NCBI GenBank assembly: GCA_965262665.1
Contig: CBDHFR010000004.1
Location: 744,001 to 808,000 of the forward strand
Direction: 5' to 3'
DNA: 64,000 nt
Origin: CBDBND01 sp965262665
GTDB lineage: Bacteria > Pseudomonadota > Alphaproteobacteria > Rhodospirillales > Rhodospirillaceae
How positions within the stretch are numbered: the first letter of the stretch is position 1; every line of letters begins with the position of its first letter. The position numbers and the translations under genes are program-made. Below, in pieces: positions 52,162 to 60,543 of the stretch. The notes below the pieces were generated by a model. The model did no database searches, was not told the DNA's origin, and saw nothing but the letters and a program-made list of their open reading frames with translations.

Positions 52162-52542
52162 TCAGCGCCTTTTTTGCAGTTTACGATCCTGCTTAAACGC
52201 TTTTTTCTGAAGCTTGCGTTCCCGCTTTAGCTCCTTTTTCCGAAGCTTGCGCTCTCGTTTTAAGCGGTCATCCGGACCGACAAAGCCGTAGGGGCGTCCG
52301 TAGAAGCTATACCCTGAAGCAAGATATGGCGGGCAATAATAGGGAACATAGCAAGAGGAACGGCTGTAAAAAGGATTGCCATAGCGATGGGCGCTTCCAT
52401 AGGACACGCCGTAACCGTATAGGGGGCCGGACGGATACCATCCGTAACCGCCGCCGACGTAATCGTCCGTAAAGCCGCCGTCATAGGCGCAGCCCGACAA
52501 GCCGAGGACCAGAACCAGCGCAGTAAGGATGCGGCAGACCAT
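52162..52542 (-). CDS. Lipoprotein with Gly/Tyr-rich middle and basic heptad tail
   Basis: A 126-residue protein from ATG 52542. Lipobox LGLSGCAYDGG shows export and lipid anchoring. The middle is Gly/Tyr-rich (YVGGGYGWYPSGPLYGYGV). The end is made of repeated Lys-Arg units (KRERKLRKKELKRERKLQKK), strongly basic and helical. Short basic-tailed lipoproteins may bind nucleic acid or envelope polymers; role unknown. Confidence 0.7.
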   Translation of the reverse strand: MVCRILTALVLVLGLSGCAYDGGFTDDYVGGGYGWYPSGPLYGYGVSYGSAHRYGNPFYSRSSCYVPYYCPPYLASGYSFYGRPYGFVGPDDRLKRERKLRKKELKRERKLQKKAFKQDRKLQKRR

Positions 52543-52862
52543 GTTTCCTAACCCAACATTGATTGCGTCTATGAGGTTAAATCTAATGACCAATTCTGTC
52601 GGAAATAGGGCCGCGCGGTGGCGCAGCGGGTAGGAGATGCCATGAAGCTCACCGTCTTAAGTTGCGGCGGAGCAGGAGGCCGGACGACCCTGGCCCCAGG
52701 GGCTGGGGCCGGTGCAACCCGGACAATCCGCACAACCAGAACAGCGGCGCTGTCTTCCCGGCAGATCATAAAAGGGCCGCCGGGTGGCAGAAGCTTACCT
52801 TGCAGCAGCGATATGTCATACTCGCCGCCAGGTCACCGTCAAGCAGACGCCGGAGCAAAGCG

Positions 52863-53708
52863 ATGGGACGATGTCAGATCGCCTTAGCGCCGCAGATGTT
52901 GCTGTTGGCATCCTTTCTGGTGGTGTCGACGTTGTTTAAGCCCACCGCAAGTGCAGCTGATCCGTGTGATGGCAACGCGCCTGTGGTCAAGCATGGTTAT
53001 CTCGAACCGACGGAAGAAGATGAGGGCATCATCCTCACTCATAACGTTGTCGACTTTCTTCGCCGATTTGATGATGAAGCAAGACGGGACGCGTTCTATC
53101 GCCGCTTTGCCGAAATCGATTTAACCCAGGAGTTGGAACGGCTCTTGGCCAACATCAGAACCCATTGGCCGGAGATGATTGAGGTGAGAGCACGCGGCCG
53201 TTGGAACCCCGGAACGCTGATCCTGCAACTGGAGCCATCCCTGCTGGAGGCCGTGGTCAGCAGTCTCCCGGAAGAGGAGGCATCGCCTCCGTTATATACT
53301 GGCTACGCCGCATTTCGACACCCTCAATCAGACTGTCGGCCTGCGCGGAGTGATGACGTACCCCCGAATTAACGCGGTTCTGATCACCTTCGACCCGCGC
53401 AGCGACATCTTGCTCACAGCATCGAAGTATAAGGCGATAGAGGGAGTGAAGAATGCTCGACCGGACGCTTCACTCGGGGACGGTTCCGGAATCCAGGCAT
53501 TATGGTCGGATGACAAATGGCATGTGGTGTTTCGTAAGGCATGGGGCGATTGTCCCTCCGGCTGCATTCATTCCGAACTCCATTATTTCATTGAGCATGG
53601 CGTCAATGTCGTGCGCGTCAATCATGAGGACGCTGCAGCAATCCCGCAGTTTGCGGAGGTTCTCGCCGCGCACGGCTGGCGGCAGCGCGGTGCTGGAACA
53701 GGGTCCGA
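52863..53708 (+). pseudogene. Secreted protein with a frameshift
   Basis: From ATG 52863, MGRCQIALAPQMLLLASFLV is a signal peptide ending near SAADPC. The frame runs to 53372 but the homologous continuation switches frame near 53300: HFDTLNQTVGLRGVMTYP, then AVLITFDPRSDILLTASK, CPSGCIHSELHYFIEHGV. A single indel explains the shift. The 3' end runs into the MITE at 53709. Family not recognised; the C-terminal CPSGC could bind a metal. Confidence 0.55.
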
Positions 53709-53872
53709 GGCATTGTCAGACTAAATTAATTTGTTAGTCTAGTGAGGTGAGTTTTCGCCGTTCCGAGCCGCGCCTTGCTTGGTCAATACCAAGCGAACCA
53801 ATAGTTTAGTGCCCAAACCCAGGTAACAAGGGCCCAAGAGAGTTGGCCCTAACCAGTTACTCTGACAATGCC
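53709..53872 (+). repeat. MITE type B, copy 2
   Basis: 164 bp with complete ends GGCATTGTCAGA and TCTGACAATGCC. No flanking duplication. Joins a secreted-protein gene to an IS3 fragment. Confidence 0.88.
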
Positions 53873-54035
53873 GCCCCGGCGGGGTGTGGAACCGCATCCC
53901 CGAGGAGATCCGCGCCGGCAGATCGTAGACCTGGCCCTGGACGCGCCGGACCTGTCACCGTGGGAGTCGGCCGTGACGTTCACTGACACGAAGGACTACT
54001 CCGTCTCGGAAGCGTCTGTCTATCGGCTGCTCAAG
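53873..54035 (+). pseudogene. IS3 OrfB fragment
   Basis: Two frames of the same gene: GVWNRIPEEIRAG, then IVDLALDAPDLSPWESAV and YSVSEASVYRLLK, similar to the OrfB at 2893. A 1-base frame change lies near 53915. Confidence 0.7.
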
Positions 54036-54105
54036 GGGACTTGGTCGAGGTTGTTCATACACTCAAACAAATTGTCTGCGTGAAGGGTTGAGGGAGCGTT
54101 GTCTC

Positions 54106-54175
54106 TGCATTGTCAGAGTAAATCGGCTTGATCCGGGAAGTAAGGTTTCGTAGCCGCTGGTGATTCACAATCCCT
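54106..54175 (+). mobile_element. IS6 left-end fragment
   Basis: GCATTGTCAGAGTAAATCGG and the following ~50 bases match the left end of the IS6 element at 30087. A MITE follows directly. Confidence 0.75.
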
Positions 54176-54336
54176 GGCATTGGCAGACTAAAATCTATGT
54201 TAGAATTTTCCCGTTGTTGAGCCAGCTTCGTCGCCCGTTCTTGTCAGGTCTAAGCCAGACAAAACTTTTTTTACGTCCTGAAATCCCCAAAAGGGGACAG
54301 GGAGAGACGACCAAGCAAATTTAATCTGACAATGCC
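54176..54336 (+). repeat. MITE type A, copy 3
   Basis: 161 bp; left end GGCATTGGCAGA, right end TCTGACAATGCC. Lies 35 bp before hslU, where hslV would be expected. Confidence 0.88.
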
Positions 54337-54371
54337 AATGGCTTTTTGGTTGTGGAAAATGTTTAGCCGTT

Positions 54372-55682
54372 ATGACGTCTTTTTCCCCCCGCGAAATTGT
54401 TTCCGAACTGGACCGGTTCATCATCGGTCAGAACGATGCCAAACGGGCTGTCGCCATCGCCCTGCGCAACCGCTGGCGCCGCCAACAGTTGCCCGACGCG
54501 CTTAAAGATGAAGTGCTGCCGAAAAATATTCTGATGATAGGGCCGACAGGCGTTGGTAAAACAGAGATCGCCCGTCGCTTGGCTAAACTGGCACAGGCCC
54601 CATTCATGAAAGTAGAGGCGACCAAATTTACCGAGGTAGGGTATGTGGGCCGCGACGTAGAAAGCATCGTCCGCGATCTGGTGGAAATCGCCATCCACAT
54701 GACCCGCGAGCGGCTGCGCAAACGCGTCACGGCCAAAGCTGAAATCGCTGCTGAAGAGCGGGTGCTTGATGCGTTGGTCGGTGAGACGGCCAGCCAGAGC
54801 ACGCGGGACAGCTTCCGCGCCAAGTTGCGCGACGGCGATTTTAATGAAAAAGAAATTGAGATCGAGGTTACAGAGACCGCCGGGACCGGCATGCCGACCA
54901 TGGACATTCCAAGTATGCCAGGAGCGCAAGTGGGCGTGATGAACCTCAATGACATGCTGGGTGGTATGTTGGGCGGCCGCAAGAAAACCAAACGTCTTTC
55001 TGTTTCCGATTCTTATGACGTTCTCCTTCGTGCAGAAAGCGACAAACTATTGGACGAAGACATAGTCGTACGCGACGCCCTTGAGGCGGTGGAGGACAAT
55101 GGCATCGTGTTCTTAGATGAAATTGATAAAATTTCTGCGCACAGCGATGTCCACGGTGGCAACGTATCACGCGAAGGCGTGCAGCGGGATCTATTGCCGC
55201 TTATCGAAGGCACATCGGTGGCCACCAAACATGGCACCGTGAGAACCGATCATATTTTGTTTATCGCCTCCGGGGCCTTTCACTTGGCCAAACCCTCTGA
55301 TTTGATTCCAGAATTACAAGGCCGGTTGCCCATACGTGTGGAGCTGAAAGCGCTTACCAAAGACGACTTCGTCCGTATCCTTACCGAGACAGAAGTGAGT
55401 CTGGTTAAACAGTATGAAGCGTTGATGGGAACGGAAGACGTAACTTTGGATTTTGCCGATGGCGCGGTTGACGCCATCGCGGCCCTGGCGGCGGAGATCA
55501 ATCAGAATGTTGAGAACATCGGTGCCCGGCGGTTGCACACGGTTTTGGAGAAACTTTTGGAAGAGATTAGTTTTACCGCCACTGATCGGGGCGGCGAAAC
55601 CATTCCTATCACCGCAGACTTGGTTCAGACTCAGGTGGGAGACCTTGCCAAGAAGGGTGATCTAAGTCGCTTTATTCTGTAA
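54372..55682 (+). CDS. hslU: ATP-dependent protease ATPase subunit HslU
   Basis: A 436-residue AAA+ unfoldase. Walker A is MIGPTGVGKTE near residue 57; the pore motif EVGYVGRDVES is near 90; Walker B is VFLDEIDK; sensor and arginine-finger regions are present (LPELQGRLPIRVE); the C-terminus LSRFIL is the tail that docks into HslV. HslU unfolds proteins for the HslV peptidase in the cytoplasm. hslV normally precedes it in the same operon; here the upstream sequence is a MITE and transposon debris. The native promoter may be lost, though the coding sequence looks intact. Confidence 0.97.
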   Translation: MTSFSPREIVSELDRFIIGQNDAKRAVAIALRNRWRRQQLPDALKDEVLPKNILMIGPTGVGKTEIARRLAKLAQAPFMKVEATKFTEVGYVGRDVESIVRDLVEIAIHMTRERLRKRVTAKAEIAAEERVLDALVGETASQSTRDSFRAKLRDGDFNEKEIEIEVTETAGTGMPTMDIPSMPGAQVGVMNLNDMLGGMLGGRKKTKRLSVSDSYDVLLRAESDKLLDEDIVVRDALEAVEDNGIVFLDEIDKISAHSDVHGGNVSREGVQRDLLPLIEGTSVATKHGTVRTDHILFIASGAFHLAKPSDLIPELQGRLPIRVELKALTKDDFVRILTETEVSLVKQYEALMGTEDVTLDFADGAVDAIAALAAEINQNVENIGARRLHTVLEKLLEEISFTATDRGGETIPITADLVQTQVGDLAKKGDLSRFIL

Positions 55683-55707
55683 CGAGCGTAGTCACCTGTT
55701 GTATGGG

Positions 55708-55770
55708 TGTCCTTACCGAAAACCTTATCCGCCAACCTTCATGATGCAAAACGTCCAGGTGTGGATGGTG
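55708..55770. repeat. Palindromic dispersed repeat copy
   Basis: CCTTACCGAAAACCTTATCC, inner CTTCATGATGCAAAACGTCC, then GTGTGGATGGTG; right arm degraded. Confidence 0.72.
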
Positions 55771-55776
55771 TAGATA

Positions 55777-55939
55777 GGCATTGTCAGATTAAATCTGCTT
55801 GGTCGCCTCTCCCTGTTCGCTTTTGGAGATTTCAGGGCGCAAAAACAGGTTTTGTCTGGCTTAGACCGGACAAGCACGGGCGACGAAGCTGGCTCAACAA
55901 CGAGAAAATACTAACATACGATTTTAGTCTGATAATGCC
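55777..55939 (-). repeat. MITE type A, copy 4 (inverted)
   Basis: 163 bp; the internal sequence is the reverse complement of the other three copies. Ends GGCATTGTCAGA and TCTGATAATGCC. Joins the hslU downstream region to plasmid-type sequence. Confidence 0.88.
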
Positions 55940-56246
55940 GCCGCCCGGAGCCCGTAAGGGCGGGACGGACGGCCCGATGCCGTTCGTGAAGCTGCTGCCG
56001 CCCGGCGACGGGAGCGGCGGCGGCAAGGAAAGAACATGACTGCGCTTGCTCTCGACGGCGCGCCGTCCTTCGCGGCGACGAGGACAGTTTCGGGCGGATC
56101 TTCCTTGCCGTGGGCACGGACATCCTGCCGGTTGCGCAAGTGGAGCCGACGCTGGAGAATGTTGCCGCATCGATAGCCGCCACCGAGGAAGCCTGGAGCC
56201 GAGGTGAAATCGTCATGCAGCCCTGGCGGCGGACCGAGGTTCGGGT
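55940..56246 (+). pseudogene. Unknown plasmid-type gene, C-terminal fragment
   Basis: A plus-strand frame reads DSFGRIFLAVGTDILPVAQ and ATEEAWSRGEIVMQPWRRTE and ends at TAG 56254-56256. No start is present after the MITE. Family not recognised; similar composition to genes of integrative elements. Confidence 0.4.
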
Positions 56247-56467
56247 GGGCGACTAGCGTTTGTACCGGCGATGCGGACGTCAGTGGTTGCGGCAAGGGCG
56301 ACGCGCGCGCCGCAGGTCGCTCCGCGACGAGCGAAGAGCAGGGTGTGGCGGAACCGGGAGGCGATCAGGGTGGCGATGGCGCTGACGGAGCGCGTCACCG
56401 GCGGCGGCCGGGCCTGGCAGTTCCTCCGCTACAACGCCGCCTACCGGACGGCATGGCGCTGCCGCTA
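56247..56467 (+). repeat. Duplicated segment: 5' end of a DUF6499-type regulator gene
   Basis: Partner of 20602-20821. Here the start of the regulator (ALTERVTGGGRAWQFLRYN) is joined to a solute-binding-protein fragment. Confidence 0.7.
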
Positions 56468-56911
56468 CCCGAGCAAGTTCTCATTGGTCAGGTTGTGGCC
56501 CAGAACCTCGCCGTTGTCGGGGTCGATGTGCGTCTAAATCAAATGCCTGGTTCGCAATGGCTAAGGCACTATTTCTCGGGAGATTGGGCTGGCGCCCATA
56601 TTCTGGAGACCAGTTTCAACAACACCATCCATGGTGATGTGATCCGCAGCATCGAAACAGCAATCTGTCTCGAGGCCGGGGCATTTTATTGCGATGAAGA
56701 CATGCTCCCGTTGATCGAAGCGAGCAATCGGGAATTCGATCAAGAGACGCGAAAGAAAATGCTGCAAGAACTGGCGACCTTGCTCCACTACGACCCCCCG
56801 GTTATTTACCTGTTTCCTTATTTTGATACTCTGGCGTACAGCGCGCACCTGAATCCCATGCCCATAACCTGTGCGCGCATCAACCTCGAACGCATTACGC
56901 CACGCCAATGA
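56460..56911 (+). pseudogene. SBP_bac_5 solute-binding protein, C-terminal fragment
   Basis: About 148 residues: VVAQNLAVVGVDVRLNQMPG, YCDEDMLPLIEASNREFDQ, MLQELATLLHYDPPVIYLFP. The N-terminal two thirds are gone; the frame is continuous with the preceding foreign segment. The stop overlaps the next gene (ATGA), so this was the upstream member of that operon. Confidence 0.75.
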
Positions 56912-57843
56912 AAAACCTAATCCGTTTTACCGCAATTTGTGTCTGCGCAGCGGTTCAGCCGTTTCTCGCCGCCAGCGCAGACCTGTCGATAGGACTGGTC
57001 GACGGTCACGGTGGTGTGCCCATCAATGCCGCTGAAACCGGCGAGACGGGAAAACCGGGATTCCTATTCATCCACAGCAATGGCCAGAGTTATCTCAGTT
57101 GGCACCACCGGCTGGACTCGGATCTTGCCGATGACTTTCATCTGGTCGCGTTTGATCTCCGTGGCCATGGCAATTCGGGCAAACCTTGGCGGACAGAGGA
57201 TTACAACCGCGCCTGCATATGGGTCGACGACATCGACGCCGTGCTCAAATCAACGGGTCTGGAAAAACCGATCATGGTCGGCTGGTCGCGCGGCGGTCTC
57301 GTTGCCATGCATTACGTGCGCTGCCGGGGTACGGACGATCTCTCGGCCATCGTCATGGTGGGCTCGCGCGGACGGCTGGTCCCAGTCACTTTACCAACCG
57401 GTGACGCACCCTCGCGAGTCAGTCAAACTCAATTGGAAACTGATAACATCCGCCAGAACATGGCGGGAGCAAAAACCTTTGCGCATCTGATGACGGTCGA
57501 AGAACCGGACCCGGAATGGAGCACGATCTCCACAGCCATGAACATCATGGCGCCGCCCTATGCCCGCCGGGCCATGCGCGCGCCCATCATCGGGCCGCCG
57601 GGCGAGGTTGAAACCGATTACGGCTCGCTCATCGATACCATCAACGTGCCGTTTACTGTTGTGCTGGGTGCTAGTGACCCGTTGCGGTCTTCCCAGCAAT
57701 TAGCGGATGCCTATCGTGCCGCCATGCCCGATGCCGATATCCTTATGTATCCCGGCGTCGGTCATTCGCCGTTTCTCGAAGCGCCCGAACGATTCAATGC
57801 CGACATGCGCGCGTTGGCGGATAAGATTATTGAAACCAGATAG
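56908..57843 (+). CDS. Exported alpha/beta hydrolase
   Basis: A 311-residue protein with a signal peptide (FTAICVCAAVQPFLAASAD). Hydrolase features: FLFIHSNGQSYLSWH (oxyanion region), VAFDLRGHGNSGKPW, nucleophile elbow MVGWSRGGLVAMHY, VVLGASDPLRSSQQ (Asp) and YPGVGHSPFLEAPE (His). The triad appears complete. It would hydrolyse an ester, amide or lactone in the periplasm. It is coupled to the solute-binding protein remnant by ATGA and followed by the DUF1838 gene, suggesting one pathway for an imported compound. Confidence 0.85.
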   Translation: MKNLIRFTAICVCAAVQPFLAASADLSIGLVDGHGGVPINAAETGETGKPGFLFIHSNGQSYLSWHHRLDSDLADDFHLVAFDLRGHGNSGKPWRTEDYNRACIWVDDIDAVLKSTGLEKPIMVGWSRGGLVAMHYVRCRGTDDLSAIVMVGSRGRLVPVTLPTGDAPSRVSQTQLETDNIRQNMAGAKTFAHLMTVEEPDPEWSTISTAMNIMAPPYARRAMRAPIIGPPGEVETDYGSLIDTINVPFTVVLGASDPLRSSQQLADAYRAAMPDADILMYPGVGHSPFLEAPERFNADMRALADKIIETR

Positions 57844-57853
57844 GAGCGGATCA

Positions 57854-58777
57854 ATGCCAGACTCTTTGTTTACCAGACGCAATGCATTGCTGACCGCCGG
57901 TATTGGTGGGGCCGCGTTGGCGGCGCAGCCTGTCCAACAAACCGCTACGGCGGCCACCCATCGCAGATTGCCAGATAGCGTTGAAGACTGGAGCGAAGAC
58001 GACCGGGTCCATGCGCTGGTCAAACAACAGGCCCGAACCGACGAAGGCAAGGTGATCTGGACGACGCGCGGCATCATTTACGGGTTCAAAGCACCGGAAT
58101 CGCCTGTCCCCCTGGTTCGGTTTAAGGGTTGCGAACAACAGTGGGTCAAACCTGTCGGGCCATCCGAATACATCAGATATACGTCGTTGCTGACGTATTA
58201 CTCGGATATCGAAACCGATGAAATCATCGACGGATTCGTCAACCCAGTGACCGGTGAAGAGGTGACGTTCAAGCCCAATTGGAGCCGGTTGCCGGAAGGC
58301 TCAACCATTTCTCGAAGAGGTGCCACCCTCAACATCATCCAAGAAGCGTTCCCTGATTTTTACAATGAAAGATCCATCTACGACGTGGAAATGAAATTGA
58401 TCGGTGACACGGTCTGCTACCATGCCAAAGTGTATTGGCCCGAGCCGTTGGTGCGCAGGCCCTACAATCAGGATCAAGCGTTTTTCGTAAAATTGTCCGA
58501 TCTTCAGGATGAGTCCCTGACCTCCGCGCCTGCTCATGGGTCCGGGCACATTCTCATGCCCTCCATGCCCAATATCGGCATGAACGACCCTGAACAGGGG
58601 CAGGTGATCTGGCATGTTGAGTTTTACAAGGTGGACTCCTGGGACGACATTCCCGAGGACTACCTGACCAAAGCGCTAGCCGAGCACGGCGATGAATTTG
58701 ATGTGAATCCTATAAACGATACTGCGCCATCAAAGATGGCGCAAAATCTGGCGCGCCTGGGATACCTCAAGAACTAA
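57854..58777 (+). CDS. DUF1838 family protein with Tat signal
   Basis: A 307-residue protein starting MPDSLFTRRNALLTAGIGG, a twin-arginine-type signal (TRRNALL) that exports folded proteins. The body matches DUF1838: VIWTTRGIIYGFKAPESPVP, LLTYYSDIETDEIIDGFVNP and YHAKVYWPEPLVRRPYNQ. Function unknown; DUF1838 genes often sit in catabolic clusters. TAGGAGCGG precedes the ATG. The gene is 10 bp downstream of the hydrolase gene. Confidence 0.82.
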   Translation: MPDSLFTRRNALLTAGIGGAALAAQPVQQTATAATHRRLPDSVEDWSEDDRVHALVKQQARTDEGKVIWTTRGIIYGFKAPESPVPLVRFKGCEQQWVKPVGPSEYIRYTSLLTYYSDIETDEIIDGFVNPVTGEEVTFKPNWSRLPEGSTISRRGATLNIIQEAFPDFYNERSIYDVEMKLIGDTVCYHAKVYWPEPLVRRPYNQDQAFFVKLSDLQDESLTSAPAHGSGHILMPSMPNIGMNDPEQGQVIWHVEFYKVDSWDDIPEDYLTKALAEHGDEFDVNPINDTAPSKMAQNLARLGYLKN

Positions 58778-58783
58778 TTGTCT

Positions 58784-59218
58784 ATGTCATCCCGCTCGCA
58801 ATCATCTTGGACCGCCGCGCCAGGTGTGCCGGTCGAGCATTTCGTCTCCGGTTTGGTCTACACGGACCCCGGTGTTTATCAGGACGAGTGTGCCGGCATT
58901 TTTAACAAAACCTGGCGCTTTGCCTGCCATGAGAGTGAGCTACCAGAAGCTTTCGATTACCGGATTGTTGACCATGTCGGGCAATCCCTCGTTTGTATCC
59001 GCGGTGATGACAGACAAATCCGCACCTTTCTCAATGTCTGTTCCCATCGCGGCGCCAAATTGTTAACCGAGCCCGCCGGCAACGCGCGGCAGATTACCTG
59101 CTTCTATCACCGTTGGACTTATGACAGTCGAGGCGCCTGTACCGGCATCCCGCGACCGACCGGATTCACCGACGGTGTCGATAAAGAATCTATGGGCTTG
59201 CGCGAGGTAGCTAAGTGA
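58784..59218 (+). pseudogene. Rieske ring-hydroxylating oxygenase alpha subunit, N-terminal fragment
   Basis: About 144 residues: FNKTWRFACHESELPEAFDY and the Rieske 2Fe-2S motif NVCSHRGAKLL...CFYHRWTYD, both Cys-His pairs visible. A full subunit has ~400 residues with a non-heme iron domain, absent here. It lies 6 bp after the DUF1838 gene. The frame ends in unrelated sequence at 59218; no obvious repeat marks the break. Confidence 0.78.
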
Positions 59219-59257
59219 CAAGCACACACGCCAAGGCGCACTCACCGGATCATAGAA

Positions 59258-59701
59258 ATGGTCCACATTTACACCGGGGCGTGGACCCTTTTTCCTCCGG
59301 GATTGACACAAAGTGGAAAAGTCGTCGCAAGAGCGGCTTGGGCAGTCTTCTTTTTTGTATTGGTTGTAAGTTTACAACCGTCTCACGCCCAAGATGCCTC
59401 GGATGAGAAGGAGCGCAAGACCATACCCATGCCGCTCGATCTTCCGGTGCTTGCAGAAATCGATTCCCTCGACGACAAAGGCTCGCCCATCAGGCGTTTC
59501 TTTGTCACCAGCCAAGGCATGCGCGGACAGACAGTGCCCATTCCCGGGACGGAGGGATGGTTTTGCACCTTAAGTCTAGTCACCCAAGTTTCACTCAACT
59601 ATTGGCCGACCCTGGATCAGTGGGTCTTTCAAATCAGGTTCTCCGAAGAGGCTGAATTGACTGCCGGCGGTCTTGCCACGTGCCATCGATTGCCAACATA
59701 A
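59258..59701 (+). CDS. Exported hypothetical protein
   Basis: A 147-residue frame. A hydrophobic segment AAWAVFFFVLVVSLQPSHAQ serves as a signal peptide, though the n-region is long and the true start may be later. The mature part contains MPLDLPVLAEIDSLDDKG and SLNYWPTLDQWVFQIRF. Family not recognised. Confidence 0.5.
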   Translation: MVHIYTGAWTLFPPGLTQSGKVVARAAWAVFFFVLVVSLQPSHAQDASDEKERKTIPMPLDLPVLAEIDSLDDKGSPIRRFFVTSQGMRGQTVPIPGTEGWFCTLSLVTQVSLNYWPTLDQWVFQIRFSEEAELTAGGLATCHRLPT

Positions 59702-59719
59702 CCAAGAGTTCAACACTTG

Positions 59720-60509
59720 ATGACTAAATCCCTGCTCTTTCCCGCCGAACCGTGCTGTTGACAGCTTTGAGTGGCGTGGCGTTTGTGCCGGTCGTCCGTG
59801 CCCAAACCTCGGCCATCAAAACGGTGGCGGTTGCCGTGCGACGGGACGGACTGGACGTCGCATAGTCGCGCAGGCATTGGATGCGGGATACCGAGTGCGT
59901 GGTCTCACGCGCAGCCCCAATCGCGCCCGGGAACGGTTTGGAGATACAGTTGAATGGGTGGCTTGCAACGTCCACAACCCCATAGACGCGACAGCAGCCC
60001 TTGAGGGCATGGATGCTGTTTTTTGTGCCATCGGCTACACGGAATTCGCCGATCCGAATGGCGGGCAATTTGTGGACTATTTGGGTGTGCGCCATCTCAT
60101 CGATACCGCCGTTGCGCAAAATGCAAAATACTTTGTGTTGGTGTCCTCGGGTTCGTCCGGTCCCGCCCGTGATCAAACCAAAATGCCGTTGTTCGGATAT
60201 GTCGGGTATTGGAAAACAAAAGCGGAAGACCGACTTAAGACGAGCGGCCTTCCCTTTACCATTATTGGCCCGGCCGGCCTCATCGACCAGCCAGGTGGAA
60301 CACAGGCCATTCGGGCCATGAAACGGCAAGACTACATCAAGTTGCCCATGGCCAAGCGCAATGTGGATATTGGTGATATTGCCACCGTGGCGATTGCCAG
60401 TTTACGCGAACCGGTACTGCGCGGAAAATCCATTGCTCTCCTCAACGATGACGGTCCACCAGATTATGACTGGCGGCCGGATGTTGCAGAGTTAGTCCCG
60501 GAAAGCTGA
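59720..60509 (+). pseudogene. Tat-exported NmrA-like protein with two frameshifts
   Basis: ATG 59720 starts MTKSLLF; a frame change near 59741 is needed to read RRTVLLTALSGVAFVPVV, a Tat signal. A second change near 59837 is needed to read the Rossmann motif ATGRTGRRIVAQALDAGYRV. From there the frame is open to 60509 (VDYLGVRHLIDTAVAQ, FVLVSSGSSGPARDQ, FTIIGPAGLIDQPGG). It is a relative of the exported protein at 31857. With both shifts it is inactive unless translation restarts. Confidence 0.7.
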
Positions 60510-60543
60510 AACAACGACCAACTTGGTGCCGGTGCGCGGCGGT

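Noticed and set aside
52594..52862. Plus-strand gene rich in Ala/Gly/Thr upstream of the secreted protein
   Set aside because: Composition-driven open frame with no start signal or recognisable family.
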